From the NCBI RefSeq assembly GCF_014650955.1, contig NZ_BMVY01000032.1:39869-103868 (forward strand): 64,000 nucleotides of DNA, read 5' to 3'. The translations under genes were made by a program, and so were the position numbers. Shown here piece by piece: positions 26,458 to 35,464 of this stretch. This DNA is from Streptomyces tauricus. Lineage in GTDB: Bacteria > Actinomycetota > Actinomycetes > Streptomycetales > Streptomycetaceae. The notes beneath the pieces were generated by a model, which made no database searches, was not told the origin of the DNA, and saw nothing but the letters and a program-made list of their open reading frames with translations. The number at the start of each line of letters is the position of its first letter. Positions within the stretch are counted from its first letter, which is position 1.

Positions 26458-27375
26458 TCACTGCTCCTGCTCCTCGACGGCCCGGCGGCTCTCCGGGCCT
26501 GCCGGGTCGCGGTCCGCGTCGCCGGACGCCGTCAGACTCCCCAATATGGCGAGGAGTTCGGCGTCCCGGCTGCCCGGTGCGGCCTGGAAGACCTTCAGGA
26601 TCAGACCGTCCGATCCGACGATGCCCAGCTTGCTGGCGTGCAGCTCGAAATCGCCGACCTTCGGATGGCGCAGCCGCAGAAGACGTGACTGCTTGGGCCG
26701 CACGTCGTGGCGGCCCCACAGATACCGGAAACGCTCACTGCGTACGGACAGCTCGCCCACGAGTTCCACCAGGCGGGGATCGTCGACGTCGGGCCCGACA
26801 TTGGCCCGCAGCGCGGCGACCCCCGCCTCGGTCAGCTCGTCCCAGTCCCGGCGCAGCTCCCGTTCGCTCTCGTCGAGGAGGACGGCCCGCATGATGTTGC
26901 TGCCGGGGGCGTGGTTCGGGGACAGGGCCCTGGCCAGCGCGTTGGAGGCCAGCACGTCGGTGAACTTGTTCTCGACGTGGGCGGGGTTGTTCGGCCAGGC
27001 CTCCAGGAGCTGGAGGATGTCGGGCGGCACGGTCTCGGGCCTGCGGGCGGCCCCGCGTCCGCGACCGGTGGCGGGAGCGGCCCGGTGGGCCTGGGAGGGC
27101 CGGGCCTGGGCCAGGCCGATCAGATGCTCCGTGGCGTTGGCGTCCAGATTCAGGACGTCGGCCAGGGCTTCGAGGACCTGCAGCGACGGGTTGCGGTCGC
27201 GGCCCTGCTCCAGGCGCAGGTAGTAGTCGGCGCTGATGCCGGAGAGCATCGCCACCTCCTCGCGGCGCAGGCCCGGGACGCGCCGCAGGCCGCCGCCGCG
27301 GATACCGGCGTCCTGTGGCCGGACCAGGGCCCGGCGGGCGCGCAGGAACTCTCCGAGGACGTTCGTGCCGTTCAT
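26458..27375 (-). CDS. XRE-family regulator with MmyB-like ligand domain
   Basis: 305 residues. N-terminal HTH: LGEFLRARRALVRPQD, GLRREEVAMLSGISADYYLR, LEQGRDRNPSLQVLEALADV. The C-terminal part is MmyB-like (PAHVENKFTDVLASNALARA, RDWDELTEAGVAALRANVGP, RFRYLWGRHDVR), a pocket that binds fatty-acid-like ligands in characterised members. Start ATG at 27375. It is divergent from an aldo/keto reductase starting at 27512, a common pairing in which the regulator controls the oxidoreductase. Confidence 0.92.
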   Translation of the reverse strand: MNGTNVLGEFLRARRALVRPQDAGIRGGGLRRVPGLRREEVAMLSGISADYYLRLEQGRDRNPSLQVLEALADVLNLDANATEHLIGLAQARPSQAHRAAPATGRGRGAARRPETVPPDILQLLEAWPNNPAHVENKFTDVLASNALARALSPNHAPGSNIMRAVLLDESERELRRDWDELTEAGVAALRANVGPDVDDPRLVELVGELSVRSERFRYLWGRHDVRPKQSRLLRLRHPKVGDFELHASKLGIVGSDGLILKVFQAAPGSRDAELLAILGSLTASGDADRDPAGPESRRAVEEQEQ

Positions 27376-27511
27376 GTCTCCACCGTAGTTCCGTCCCGGC
27401 GCGGGTGACTGTCCCTGCCACTCCCAGGAACAGCGGGGTACTGCCGTCCGCGTCCGGCCCGGCGCAGAGTCGAGGAGCAAGGACTCGAGAAGTACAGCGA
27501 GAGGCAACACC

Positions 27512-28387
27512 ATGACGGACGTGACCGGCACGCTCTCCGGCGGCACCCTCACCCTGGCCGACGACCTGACCCTGACCCGCATGGGGTACGGGGCCATGCA
27601 GCTGGCGGGCCCCAACGCGTTCGGGCCGCCCAAGGACCGGGACGAGGCGGTCGCGGTGCTGCGGGAGGCCGTCGAGCGGGGCATCACGCACATCGACACG
27701 AGCGACTTCTACGGACCGTTCGTGGTCAACGAGATCATCAAGGAGGCCCTGCACCCCTACCCCGACGACCTGCGCATCGTGACCAAGGTCGGCGCCCGCC
27801 GCGGTGACGACGGCGCCTGGATCTTCGCGCGGGAGCCCGAGGACCTCAAGGCCCAGGTCCACGAGAACCTCCGGCGCCTCGGCGTGGAGGCGCTCGACGT
27901 GGTGAACCTGCGGGTCGGTTCCGTCGTGGGCACGGACGAGGAGCCGCTGAGCGACCAGTTCGGGGCGCTGGCCGAGCTGCGGGAGCAGGGGCTGATCCGG
28001 CACCTCGGTGTCAGCTCGGTCTCGGCCGCGCAGCTGACCGAGGCGCAGGCCATCGCGCCGGTCGTCACCGTGCAGAACCTCTACAACCTGGCCAACCGCC
28101 AGGACGACGCCCTCGTCGAGCGGTGCGCGGCGGAGGGGATCGCGTTCGCGCCGTTCTTCCCGCTCGGCGGCTTCTCCCCGCTGCAGTCGCAGATCCTGAC
28201 CGACGTCGCCGCCCGGCTGGGCGCCTCGCCCCAGCAGGTCGCCCTGGCCTGGCTGTTGCAGCGCTCACCGTCGATCGTCCTGATCCCGGGCACGTCCTCA
28301 CGGGCGCACCTGCGAGAGAACATCGCGGCGACGACCCTGGCGCTTCCGCCGGAGGAGATCACCGAACTGGACAAGATCGCCTCCTGA
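27512..28387 (+). CDS. Aldo/keto reductase
   Basis: 291 residues, (beta/alpha)8 family. Catalytic Asp and Tyr in HIDTSDFYGP and Lys in IVTKVG are present. The usual active-site His is replaced by Arg (DVVNLRVG instead of LHR-type), a variant I have seen in actinobacterial members. NADPH-binding end: IVLIPGTSSRAHLRENIAAT. It reduces aldehydes or ketones; substrate unknown. Probably controlled by the divergent XRE/MmyB regulator, 136 bases away. It is followed by a large repeat cluster. Confidence 0.92.
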   Translation: MTDVTGTLSGGTLTLADDLTLTRMGYGAMQLAGPNAFGPPKDRDEAVAVLREAVERGITHIDTSDFYGPFVVNEIIKEALHPYPDDLRIVTKVGARRGDDGAWIFAREPEDLKAQVHENLRRLGVEALDVVNLRVGSVVGTDEEPLSDQFGALAELREQGLIRHLGVSSVSAAQLTEAQAIAPVVTVQNLYNLANRQDDALVERCAAEGIAFAPFFPLGGFSPLQSQILTDVAARLGASPQQVALAWLLQRSPSIVLIPGTSSRAHLRENIAATTLALPPEEITELDKIAS

Positions 28388-28743
28388 CCCCCACGCGAGG
28401 GCCCGCTACGCGGCGCACGGATTGACACGGGGCAACCCTCACCACCTAAGGCGCGCGCGGCGCACGGATCGGCGCCGGTCAACCCTTCCCGCCTAAGGGG
28501 CGCGGGGAACGGCGCGTCCAGCGACGTGCGACCTGCACCTGACGTCGTGTGTCGGGTGCGGGTCAGTGGAGGCTGAGTGCGCAGTTCCCCGCGCCCCTTA
28601 CGGGGCGCGGGGAACTCTGGCCGCCTAAGGGGCGCGGGGAACGGCGCGTCCAGCCACGAGCGACCTGCACCTGACGACAAGCGTCGGCTGCGGGTCAGTG
28701 GAGGCTGAGCGCGCCGTTCCCCGCGCCCCTTACGGGGCTGCGG
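28388..28743. repeat. REP-like cluster, two about 132-bp tandem copies
   Basis: Two copies start near 28491 and 28623, each beginning CCTAAGGGGCGCGGGGAACG and ending with the inverted form GTTCCCCGCGCCCCTTACGG. At 28583-28616 a 15-bp perfect stem (AGTTCCCCGCGCCCC / GGGGCGCGGGGAACT) has a TTAC loop. The cluster lies between convergent genes, so it may also terminate both transcripts. No gene is present. Confidence 0.8.
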
Positions 28744-29541
28744 TTACGGCGCGCCGACCGTCGCCGTCTCGCGGAGCAGCGGGGTCTCGGTCACGGCCGG
28801 CTCGCGCACGGCCGGCTCGCGCACGGCGGTGGCGCGCGTGCGCCACAGCCAGCCGATGTCCCGGCCGAACGACCAGGTCAGCAGGGCCAGCGCGAGGGCG
28901 ACGACGCCGAACGTCAGGGCGTACGGGAGGATCCCCGAGCCCGCGAGCAGCAGCAGGACCCCCTGGAGCGCCGCCACCGTCTTACGGGCGGTACTCGGCG
29001 GCAGCGCGTTGTTCAGCCAGGGCAGGAACTTCGCGGCGGCCACGAACGCGTACCGCATCCCGCCGATGACGAGGGCCCACGCCCCCACCGTCGTGGCCAC
29101 GTACACACTGAGCACCAGGATGAGGAACGCGTCGACCTCCATGTCGAAGCGCGCCCCCAGCGCCGTGGAGGAACCGGTGCGGCGGGCGACCTTCCCGTCG
29201 ACCGCGTCGAGGATCAGGGCGACCGCGGTGAGCGCCACCAGGACCGTGACCGGCGGCGGGCTCTGGAACGAGTCGGCGACCAGCGCGGTCACCCCGCCGA
29301 CCAGGGTCGCCCGGCCGAGCGTCACGCGGTTGGCGGCTCCGAAGGAGCGGGGCCGCGTGCGGTGCAGGGCGCGTGAGAGCACCGCCCAGGTCGCGAGTCC
29401 GAACGCCAGCCCGGTGAGCCAGCCCGCGGGGCCCAGGCCGATCGCCGTGCCGAGCACGGTCAGCAACAGCAGTTGCACGCCCGCTCCCACGGCCGTCTCC
29501 TGCTGCAAGAGCCTCGCGTCATACGTGTTGTTCAGGGCCAC
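28744..29541 (-). CDS. CDP-alcohol phosphatidyltransferase family protein
   Basis: 265 residues from the GTG at 29541, chosen because GGAGGA lies six bases upstream. The family signature D-x2-DG-x2-AR-x8-G-x3-D-x3-D is perfect: D112, D115, G116, A119, R120, G129, D133, D137 (LDAVDGKVARRTG, GARFDMEVD). About six membrane spans. Enzymes of this class join a CDP-activated lipid or polyol to an alcohol. The tail carries AVREPAVREPAVTE, a small repeat. It is divergent from the first gene of the pterin-like cluster and may belong to it functionally. Confidence 0.9.
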   Translation of the reverse strand: MALNNTYDARLLQQETAVGAGVQLLLLTVLGTAIGLGPAGWLTGLAFGLATWAVLSRALHRTRPRSFGAANRVTLGRATLVGGVTALVADSFQSPPPVTVLVALTAVALILDAVDGKVARRTGSSTALGARFDMEVDAFLILVLSVYVATTVGAWALVIGGMRYAFVAAAKFLPWLNNALPPSTARKTVAALQGVLLLLAGSGILPYALTFGVVALALALLTWSFGRDIGWLWRTRATAVREPAVREPAVTETPLLRETATVGAP

Positions 29542-29685
29542 CGCACATCCTCCGGCCAGGTGACAGAGTCGATCATTGCCGCGTACCTTGTGCGCGGCTT
29601 CGCAAAGGTCGGTACGTGGCTCGCCGCCCGATCGTTCAGCCCGTTCGCTCAGCCGATTCACATGAACCACTCAGGAGGATGCCGA
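29542..29685. promoter_or_regulatory. Divergent promoter region of the pterin-like cluster
   Basis: 144 bases between two divergent starts, both with excellent binding sites (GGAGGA for the phosphatidyltransferase, AGGAGG for the dehydrogenase). It must hold both promoters. No clear operator palindrome was found. Confidence 0.4.
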
Positions 29686-30678
29686 ATGGACCGCTCCGCC
29701 CGCGCCTTCTGGCTCAGCTCTCCCGGCTGTGGCGAACTCCGGGACACCCACCTGCCGGAACCCGCAGAGGGCGAGGTCGTGGTGCGCACACTCTTCTCCG
29801 GGGTGAGCCGCGGCACGGAGACGCTCGTCTTCCGCGGCGGGGTCCCGGAGAGCCAGTACGCCGTCATGCGGGCGCCCTTCCAGGAGGGCGACTTCCCCGG
29901 GCCCGTCAAGTACGGCTACCTGAACGTCGGGACCGTCGAGGAGGGGCCCGCCGAACTCGTCGGCCGGACCGTCTTCTGTCTCTACCCGCACCAGAGCCGG
30001 TACGTCGTCCCCGCGAGCGCCGTCACCCCCGTGCCCGAGAACGTGCCCGCCTCGCGCGCCGTGCTCGCCGGCACCGTGGAGACCGCCGTCAACGCCCTCT
30101 GGGACGCGGCGCCCCTGCTCGGCGACCGGGTCTCGGTGATCGGCGCGGGCATGGTCGGCGCGAGCGTCGCCGCGCTGCTGGCCCGCTTCCCCGCCGCAGA
30201 CGTCCAGTTGGTCGACGCCAACCCGGCGCGCGCGGAGATCGCCCGCGCCCTGGGCATCGGGTTCGCGCTCCCGGAGGACGCCGCAGGGGACCGCGATCTG
30301 GTGGTCCACGCGAGCGCCACCGAGGCCGGGCTCTCCCGCGCGCTCGAACTCCTCGCCCCGGAGGGCACCGTCCTCGAACTGAGCTGGTACGGCGACCGGA
30401 AGGTCACCCTGCCGCTCGGCGAGGCGTTCCACTCCCGCCGTCTCACCGTCCGCAGCAGCCAGGTCGGGTCCGTCTCACCCGCCCGCAGCTCCCGCCGTAC
30501 GTACGCCGACCGCCTCGCGCTCGCCCTCGAACTCCTCGCCGATCCCGCCTTCGACACCCTGATCACGGGGGAGTGCGCCTTCGAGGACCTGCCCGAGGCG
30601 CTGGCCGGGCTCACGACGGGCGAGACGACCGCGATGTGTCATCTCGTGCGCTACGACGCGGACCCCCGTACGACGTAG
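29686..30678 (+). CDS. Zinc-independent medium-chain dehydrogenase/reductase (BchC-like)
   Basis: 330 residues. GroES-like N-terminal half with SGVSRGTETLVFRG, where zinc-dependent members have a Cys ligand (GxCGTD); the structural four-Cys loop is also absent. The Rossmann half has DRVSVIGAGMVGASVAALLA and VQLVDANPAR, indicating NAD(P) binding. The SRGTE motif is shared with BchC-type dehydrogenases. It is likely a reductase or dehydrogenase of a hydroxylated intermediate. AGGAGG precedes the ATG at 29686. It is the first gene of the run leading to the PTPS homologue, 236 bases further on. Confidence 0.85.
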   Translation: MDRSARAFWLSSPGCGELRDTHLPEPAEGEVVVRTLFSGVSRGTETLVFRGGVPESQYAVMRAPFQEGDFPGPVKYGYLNVGTVEEGPAELVGRTVFCLYPHQSRYVVPASAVTPVPENVPASRAVLAGTVETAVNALWDAAPLLGDRVSVIGAGMVGASVAALLARFPAADVQLVDANPARAEIARALGIGFALPEDAAGDRDLVVHASATEAGLSRALELLAPEGTVLELSWYGDRKVTLPLGEAFHSRRLTVRSSQVGSVSPARSSRRTYADRLALALELLADPAFDTLITGECAFEDLPEALAGLTTGETTAMCHLVRYDADPRTT

Positions 30679-30914
30679 ACCCGGACCGGGACGGACGGTC
30701 GACTCCGCTCACAAGCGGTCACGTCCGCACACCGAGTAGCCAAGAACCAACGCCGGTAACCAAGTTCGCACCACGCGCCCACCTGGCAACCCTGTCTCGG
30801 CACCCGCGTCCGAAACTCCGACCCGAACCCCCTGAACACGGAGAACGGACCGGCCGTACTACACGGCACGCCCCGGCAGAGGGGTCAGACGCACCGCACC
30901 TGGAGGGTCGTCCG

Positions 30915-31313
30915 TTGTTCAGCATCACCGTCCGCGATCACCTGATGATCGCCCACAGCTTCCGCGGAGAGGTCTTCGGACCCGCGCAGCGACTGCACGG
31001 AGCGACGTTCCTCGTGGACGCCACGTTCCGCCGCGCCGAGCTGGACGACGACAACATCGTCGTCGACATCGGACTGGCCACCAGGGAACTGGGGGAGGTG
31101 GTGGCCGAGATGAACTACCGGAACCTCGACAACGAGCCGGTGTTCGCCGACACCAACACCTCCACGGAGTTCCTGGCGAAGGTCGTCGCCGACCGCCTCG
31201 CCGAGCGAGTGGAAAAGGGAGCACTGGGCGAAGGAGCCCGCGGACTGGCCGGCATCACGGTCACCCTGCACGAGTCGCACATCGCCTGGGCGAGTTACGA
31301 GCGTGCCCTGTGA
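30915..31313 (+). CDS. 6-pyruvoyltetrahydropterin synthase homologue, degenerate active site
   Basis: 132 residues from a TTG start, chosen because GGAGGG precedes it by seven bases. T-fold protein: LFSITVRDHLMIAHSFRGEV, RLHGATFLVDATF, VDIGLATRELGEVV, NLDNEPVFADTNTSTEF, VTLHESHIAWASYERAL. PTPS/QueD enzymes bind zinc with H-x(n)-HGH; here His14 and His28 remain but the third ligand is Ala30 (LHGA). No catalytic Cys is present. The Glu that anchors the pterin (E120 in LHES) is conserved. It closely resembles a Streptomyces coelicolor PTPS homologue (SCO6650) that, as I recall, was shown structurally to lack zinc and the catalytic triad. It probably binds a pterin-like or pyrimidine ligand in a new reaction. 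It overlaps the glycosyltransferase start by four bases. Confidence 0.88.
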   Translation: MFSITVRDHLMIAHSFRGEVFGPAQRLHGATFLVDATFRRAELDDDNIVVDIGLATRELGEVVAEMNYRNLDNEPVFADTNTSTEFLAKVVADRLAERVEKGALGEGARGLAGITVTLHESHIAWASYERAL

Positions 31314-32437
31314 GCCACAATGCCGACATCATCCCCATGTCCCTGCGCGCCATGCACTTCGTGATGCCCGGCGGAGTGGACGACTCGACCATGCCGAGCG
31401 GCGGCAACGTCTACGACGCCCGCGTCAGCCTCGACCTGCCCGGCTTCGGCTGGCAGGTGCACAAGCACGCCATCGGCGGAAGCTGGCCCCGGCCCGAGGC
31501 CGCGGCCCGTGACGAACTGGCCCGCACCCTCGCGGAACTGGCCGACGGCACCGTCGTCCTGCTCGACGGCATCGTCGCCTGCGCGGTCCCCGAGATCATC
31601 ATCCCGGAGGCCGAACGGCTGCGGCTCGTCGTCCTCGTACACCTGCCGCTCGGCGACGAGACCGGGCTCACGCCCGAGGTGGCCGCGGACCTCGACGCCC
31701 GGGAACGCCACACCCTGCGTGCCGTGCCGGCCGTCGTGGCCACCAGCGAGTGGGCGGCCCGCAGGCTCGTCGCCCACCACGGCCTCGCGCCCGACCGCGT
31801 CCATGTCGCCACCCCCGGCGCCGACATCGCGCCGCTGGCCCCCGGCACCGACGGCGTCTCGCGGCTCCTGTGCGTCGCCTCGGTCACCCCGCGCAAGGGG
31901 CAGCACCGGCTCGTCGAGGCCCTCGCCTCCGTCGTCGACCTGCCCTGGACCTGCGTCCTGGTCGGCGGCCTCGACCACGACCCCGAGTACGTGGCCGGTC
32001 TGCGGGACCTGATCGAGCAGCACGGGCTCGGCGACCGGCTGCAACTGGCCGGACCCAGGTCCGGTGCCGCACTCGACGCCAGCTACGCCTCCGCCGACCT
32101 GATGGTCCTCACCTCGTACGCCGAGACGTACGGCATGGCCGTCACCGAGGCGCTCGCCCGCGGAATCCCCGTCCTGGCCACGGACGTCGGCGGTCTCCCC
32201 GAGGCGGTCGGCCGCGCGCCCGACGGCGGCGTGCCCGGTCTGCTCGTCCCGCCGGAGAACCCCGCGGCCCTCGCCGCGGAACTGCGCGGCTGGTTCGGCG
32301 AGCCCGACGTACGCCGGCGCCTCAAGGCCGCCGCGCGGGCCCGCCGGGCATCCCTGGGCGGCTGGGCCGCCACGGCCCGGAGTCTGTCGGGTGTCATGGG
32401 GCGACTGAAGAGCGAGGCAAGGAGGGGGGCGGCATGA
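31310..32437 (+). CDS. Glycosyltransferase, GT4 family (GT-B fold)
   Basis: 375 residues. C-terminal donor domain: LLCVASVTPRKGQHRLVEAL, then YASADLMVLTSYAETYGMAV with the E-x7-E motif (ETYGMAVTE), and VLATDVGGLPEAV. The N-terminal half has MPGGVDDSTMPSGGNVYDAR, a glycine loop for the acceptor. It transfers a sugar from a nucleotide donor; the acceptor is unknown but the context points to a small pterin- or pyrimidine-like molecule or a lipid. GTG start in a GTGA overlap with the PTPS stop, and a four-base overlap with the methyltransferase. Confidence 0.9.
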   Translation: MSHNADIIPMSLRAMHFVMPGGVDDSTMPSGGNVYDARVSLDLPGFGWQVHKHAIGGSWPRPEAAARDELARTLAELADGTVVLLDGIVACAVPEIIIPEAERLRLVVLVHLPLGDETGLTPEVAADLDARERHTLRAVPAVVATSEWAARRLVAHHGLAPDRVHVATPGADIAPLAPGTDGVSRLLCVASVTPRKGQHRLVEALASVVDLPWTCVLVGGLDHDPEYVAGLRDLIEQHGLGDRLQLAGPRSGAALDASYASADLMVLTSYAETYGMAVTEALARGIPVLATDVGGLPEAVGRAPDGGVPGLLVPPENPAALAAELRGWFGEPDVRRRLKAAARARRASLGGWAATARSLSGVMGRLKSEARRGAA

Positions 32438-33414
32438 GCGGCATCAGCACGAGCACGAGCACCAGCACGAGTACGGGCGTCAGTACCGGCACGGCGTCGG
32501 TGGAGGGCCCGGGGGCGGGGGAGCACGGACGGGACACAGGAACGATTCGGCTGGGTGACCGCACCCGCGGCGAAGCCACCGACGACACCACCCGCTACGC
32601 CCCCGAGTGGCTGCAGCTGCGGGAGGGCGTCGACGCCTCGGCCCGGGCGACCGAACTGCTCGACCCGCTGCGGATCCGGCTCGCGAACCTGCCCGGACGC
32701 TCGGGCGGGTTCGTCATCCACGACCTCGGCTGCGGCACCGGCTCCATGGGCCGCTGGCTCGCGCCCCGGCTCGACGGCCCCCAGCACTGGGTGCTGCACG
32801 ACCGCGACCCGTATCTGCTGCACTTCGCGGCCGTCGGCTCGCCCCGCTCGGCCGCCGACGGCAGCCGGGTGACGGTGGAGACACAGCGCGGCGACATCGG
32901 CCGGCTGACCGCCGACGCCCTGGCCGGGGCCTCGCTGGTGACGGCCTCCGCGCTCCTCGACGTCCTCACCGCCGCCGAGATCGAGGCACTGGCCGCCGCC
33001 TGCGCCGGGGCCGGCTGCCCCGCCCTCCTCACCCTCTCGGTGGCGGGCCGGGTCGAACTCACCCCGGCCGACCCGCTGGACGCCGAGATCACCGAGGCGT
33101 TCAACGACCACCAGCGGCGCGGGGACCTGCTCGGCCCGGAGGCGGTCAGCGCGGCCTGCGACGCCTTCTCCGGGCACGGCGCGACCGTACGGGTGCACCC
33201 CAGCGCCTGGCACCTCGGCCCGGACGAGTCCGCGCTGACCGCGGAGTGGCTGCGCGGCTGGGTCGGCGCGGCCGTGGAGCAGCGCCCCGAACTGGCCGCC
33301 CGGGCAGAGACCTATCTGCGTGAGCGTCTCGCGGCCTGCGAGGCGGGGGAGCTGACCGTGGTGGTCCACCACAGCGATCTGCTCGCGCTGGCCCGACCGG
33401 CCGGGGGATCGTGA
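32434..33414 (+). CDS. SAM-dependent methyltransferase
   Basis: 326 residues. The first 60 or so are low complexity and start with a Ser-Thr run (STSTSTSTS) encoded by a short tandem repeat of ACGAGC units. Then VIHDLGCGTGSMGRWLAP (motif I) and WVLHDRDPYLL (acidic residue binding ribose), with LVTASALLDVLTAAEI as motif IV. The fold is class I; it may methylate O, N or C. It overlaps the genes on both sides by four bases, so it belongs to the same translation-coupled unit. Confidence 0.88.
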   Translation: MSGISTSTSTSTSTGVSTGTASVEGPGAGEHGRDTGTIRLGDRTRGEATDDTTRYAPEWLQLREGVDASARATELLDPLRIRLANLPGRSGGFVIHDLGCGTGSMGRWLAPRLDGPQHWVLHDRDPYLLHFAAVGSPRSAADGSRVTVETQRGDIGRLTADALAGASLVTASALLDVLTAAEIEALAAACAGAGCPALLTLSVAGRVELTPADPLDAEITEAFNDHQRRGDLLGPEAVSAACDAFSGHGATVRVHPSAWHLGPDESALTAEWLRGWVGAAVEQRPELAARAETYLRERLAACEAGELTVVVHHSDLLALARPAGGS

Positions 33415-34823
33415 TGAGCGCGGGAACCGTGGCGCGGGAGGAGCGGGCCCTGGCCGCCCTCGACGAAGAGCTGTCGGCGGCGGTCCGCGACGGCGACCCG
33501 GACGGGGCGACGGAGCGGACCCGTGCCGACGCGGACCCCGGCGAAGCCGCCGTGCGTCCGCGCGGCGGCCGGACGGGCGGCGCCCGCTCCGGCGTCCGGT
33601 TCCTGCGCACCCACTTCGGCACGATCGCCGGTGTCGTCATCCTCACGGTGCTGACCTGGCGGCTGGGCACCGGAGTCTTCCTGGACGGCCTGCGCCGCAT
33701 CGACGGGCTCACCCTCCTCGCGGCGCTCGGCATCGGTGTGCTCACCACGGTGTTCAGCGCCTGGCGCTGGTGCGTGGTGGCCCGGGGCATGCGCCTCGAA
33801 CTGCCGCTGGGCGCGGCCGTCGCCGACTACTACCGCGCGCTGTTCCTCAACGCGGCGCTGCCCGGCGGCGTCCTCGGCGACGTGCACCGGGCGGTGCGGC
33901 ACGGGCAGAGCGCCGGCGATGTCGGCCGCGGCGTACGCGCGGTCGTCCTCGAACGGGTCGCGGGCCAGGCCGTCCTGGCCGCTGTCGGGGTGGCCGTCCT
34001 GCTCACGCAGCCCTCGCCCGTCCTGTCGGAGACCCGGCACCTGGTCGCGCTGCTCGCGGTCGTCTCGGTGTGCGGGGCCGTCACCGTGGGCGCCGTCCGC
34101 GGCAGGGGCAGGGCGCCGCGCGCCTCCCGCCGCTACCGGGCCGTGCGGGGCGCGCTCACCGAGGCCCGCGGGGCGCTGCTGGCGCGCGGGAGCTGGCCGG
34201 GCGTGGTGCTCTCGTCCGTCGTGGTCCTCGCCGGACACGTCCTGATGTTCCTGCTCGCGGCCCGGGCCGCCGGATCGGCCGCCCCCGCCGCCGCGTTGGT
34301 GCCCCTGGCACTGCTGGCCCTGATCGCCATGGGACTGCCGCTGAACGTCGGAGGCTGGGGACCCCGCGAGGGCGTCACCGCCTGGGCGTTCGGCGCCGCG
34401 GGCCTGGGCGCCACCCAGGGCCTGACCGTCGCGGTCGTCTACGGCGTCCTCAGCTTCGCCGCGAGCCTGCCCGGCGTCGCCGTCCTGCTGGCGCGCTGGT
34501 ACGTGGGACTGCGCGGCCCGCGCGAGAGGACGGGCGCGGCGGCCGGGGTCGACGCGGCGGCCGGCCTGGACGCGGCGGCCGGGGTGGACGTGGCCGTGCG
34601 GCGACGGTCACCGCAGGAAACGCTCCCGGCCCGCGCCGAAGGGGGCGGGGACGCTCAGTGCGGATCCGCGACCGGCGGTACGCGCGGTACGCCGGAGGCG
34701 TCGGGGTCGGATGTCAGTAGGGAGAAGTACGCTCCGAAGGAGTCGGCGAGCGAGGCCAGAAGTTCCTTCCCCTTCTCGGCGGACGCCCTCGAAGGACGCC
34801 CGATGACACCGGACTTGGTATAG
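33411..34823 (+). CDS. UPF0104 / lysylphosphatidylglycerol-synthase-type membrane protein
   Basis: 470 residues in the open frame. After about 60 polar residues there are about seven membrane spans from FGTIAGVVILTVLTWRLGTG to VVYGVLSFAASLPGVAVLLA. Family motifs NAALPGGVLGDVHRAV and LPLNVGGWGPREGVTAWAFG are clear. This is the flippase-like half of MprF and related proteins, without an aminoacyl transferase domain, so it may flip or export a lipid-linked product. After the last span the chain is a GVDAAAG repeat and then about 55 residues read antisense through the creatininase gene, so the 3' end may be artefactual. Confidence 0.85.
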   Translation: MMSAGTVAREERALAALDEELSAAVRDGDPDGATERTRADADPGEAAVRPRGGRTGGARSGVRFLRTHFGTIAGVVILTVLTWRLGTGVFLDGLRRIDGLTLLAALGIGVLTTVFSAWRWCVVARGMRLELPLGAAVADYYRALFLNAALPGGVLGDVHRAVRHGQSAGDVGRGVRAVVLERVAGQAVLAAVGVAVLLTQPSPVLSETRHLVALLAVVSVCGAVTVGAVRGRGRAPRASRRYRAVRGALTEARGALLARGSWPGVVLSSVVVLAGHVLMFLLAARAAGSAAPAAALVPLALLALIAMGLPLNVGGWGPREGVTAWAFGAAGLGATQGLTVAVVYGVLSFAASLPGVAVLLARWYVGLRGPRERTGAAAGVDAAAGLDAAAGVDVAVRRRSPQETLPARAEGGGDAQCGSATGGTRGTPEASGSDVSREKYAPKESASEARSSFPFSADALEGRPMTPDLV

Positions 34824-35464
34824 GCCGACATACCGAGGGAGAGCAGATGCCGACGGTCGTCGGCGACGAAGTCGGAGGTCTCGTAACCGGGCCTGAGGTA
34901 TTCGGGATTGGTGTGCAGCAGAATGGAGGTCTCGATTTCCCCCGCATGCATATCGGTGAGCAGCGAGGTCTCCACCCCGGCCGCCTCCCGTGCCGTTTCC
35001 CAGTCCTCGACCGCCGGGAACAGAGCCATTCGAGCACCGGCGGCGGAGGATTCCTGAACGACATTGCCCAACACGTAATTGCCGCCATGACCATTGATCA
35101 GAACGAGTGTGTCGACACCCGACCGACGCAGTGAATCAGCTATGTCCCGCACCACCGCATGGAGTGTCACGGAGGAAATGCTCACCGTTCCCGGCCAGGC
35201 CGCGTGTTCGTGGGAGCAGGAGATCGTCACCGGAGGAAGGAGATGAACGGGGAATGCGGCAGCGACCTCCCGGGCGATCGCACACGCTACGAGCGTGTCG
35301 GTCGACAGCGGAAGATACCGGCCGTGCTGCTCGAAGCTGCCGATGGGAAGCACGGCGACCTGCCGGGCGACACCGGCGCCTCGTGTGCGCACGTCCTCCG
35401 TGGTGTCCGTCGGCAAGGGCCCTGACACCGTGAGCCGTATTTCCGAACCGTCCGAATTGACCAT
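34655..35464 (-). CDS. Creatininase-family amidohydrolase, candidate FAPy deformylase
   Basis: 269 residues. Metal ligands of the creatininase fold are intact: Glu45 and His47 in GSFEQHG, Asp56 in STDT, His126 in NGHGGN, and the HAGEIETS motif (173-180). Members hydrolyse cyclic amides or, in archaeal ArfB, remove the formyl group of the FAPy product of a GTP cyclohydrolase. Since the divergent neighbour is a GTP cyclohydrolase II predicted to stop at FAPy, the ArfB-like role is the best guess. Start ATG at 35464, with AAAGG some way upstream. Only 39 bases separate it from the cyclohydrolase start. Its 3' end overlaps the upstream membrane-protein frame by 169 bases. Confidence 0.88.
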   Translation of the reverse strand: MVNSDGSEIRLTVSGPLPTDTTEDVRTRGAGVARQVAVLPIGSFEQHGRYLPLSTDTLVACAIAREVAAAFPVHLLPPVTISCSHEHAAWPGTVSISSVTLHAVVRDIADSLRRSGVDTLVLINGHGGNYVLGNVVQESSAAGARMALFPAVEDWETAREAAGVETSLLTDMHAGEIETSILLHTNPEYLRPGYETSDFVADDRRHLLSLGMSAYTKSGVIGRPSRASAEKGKELLASLADSFGAYFSLLTSDPDASGVPRVPPVADPH

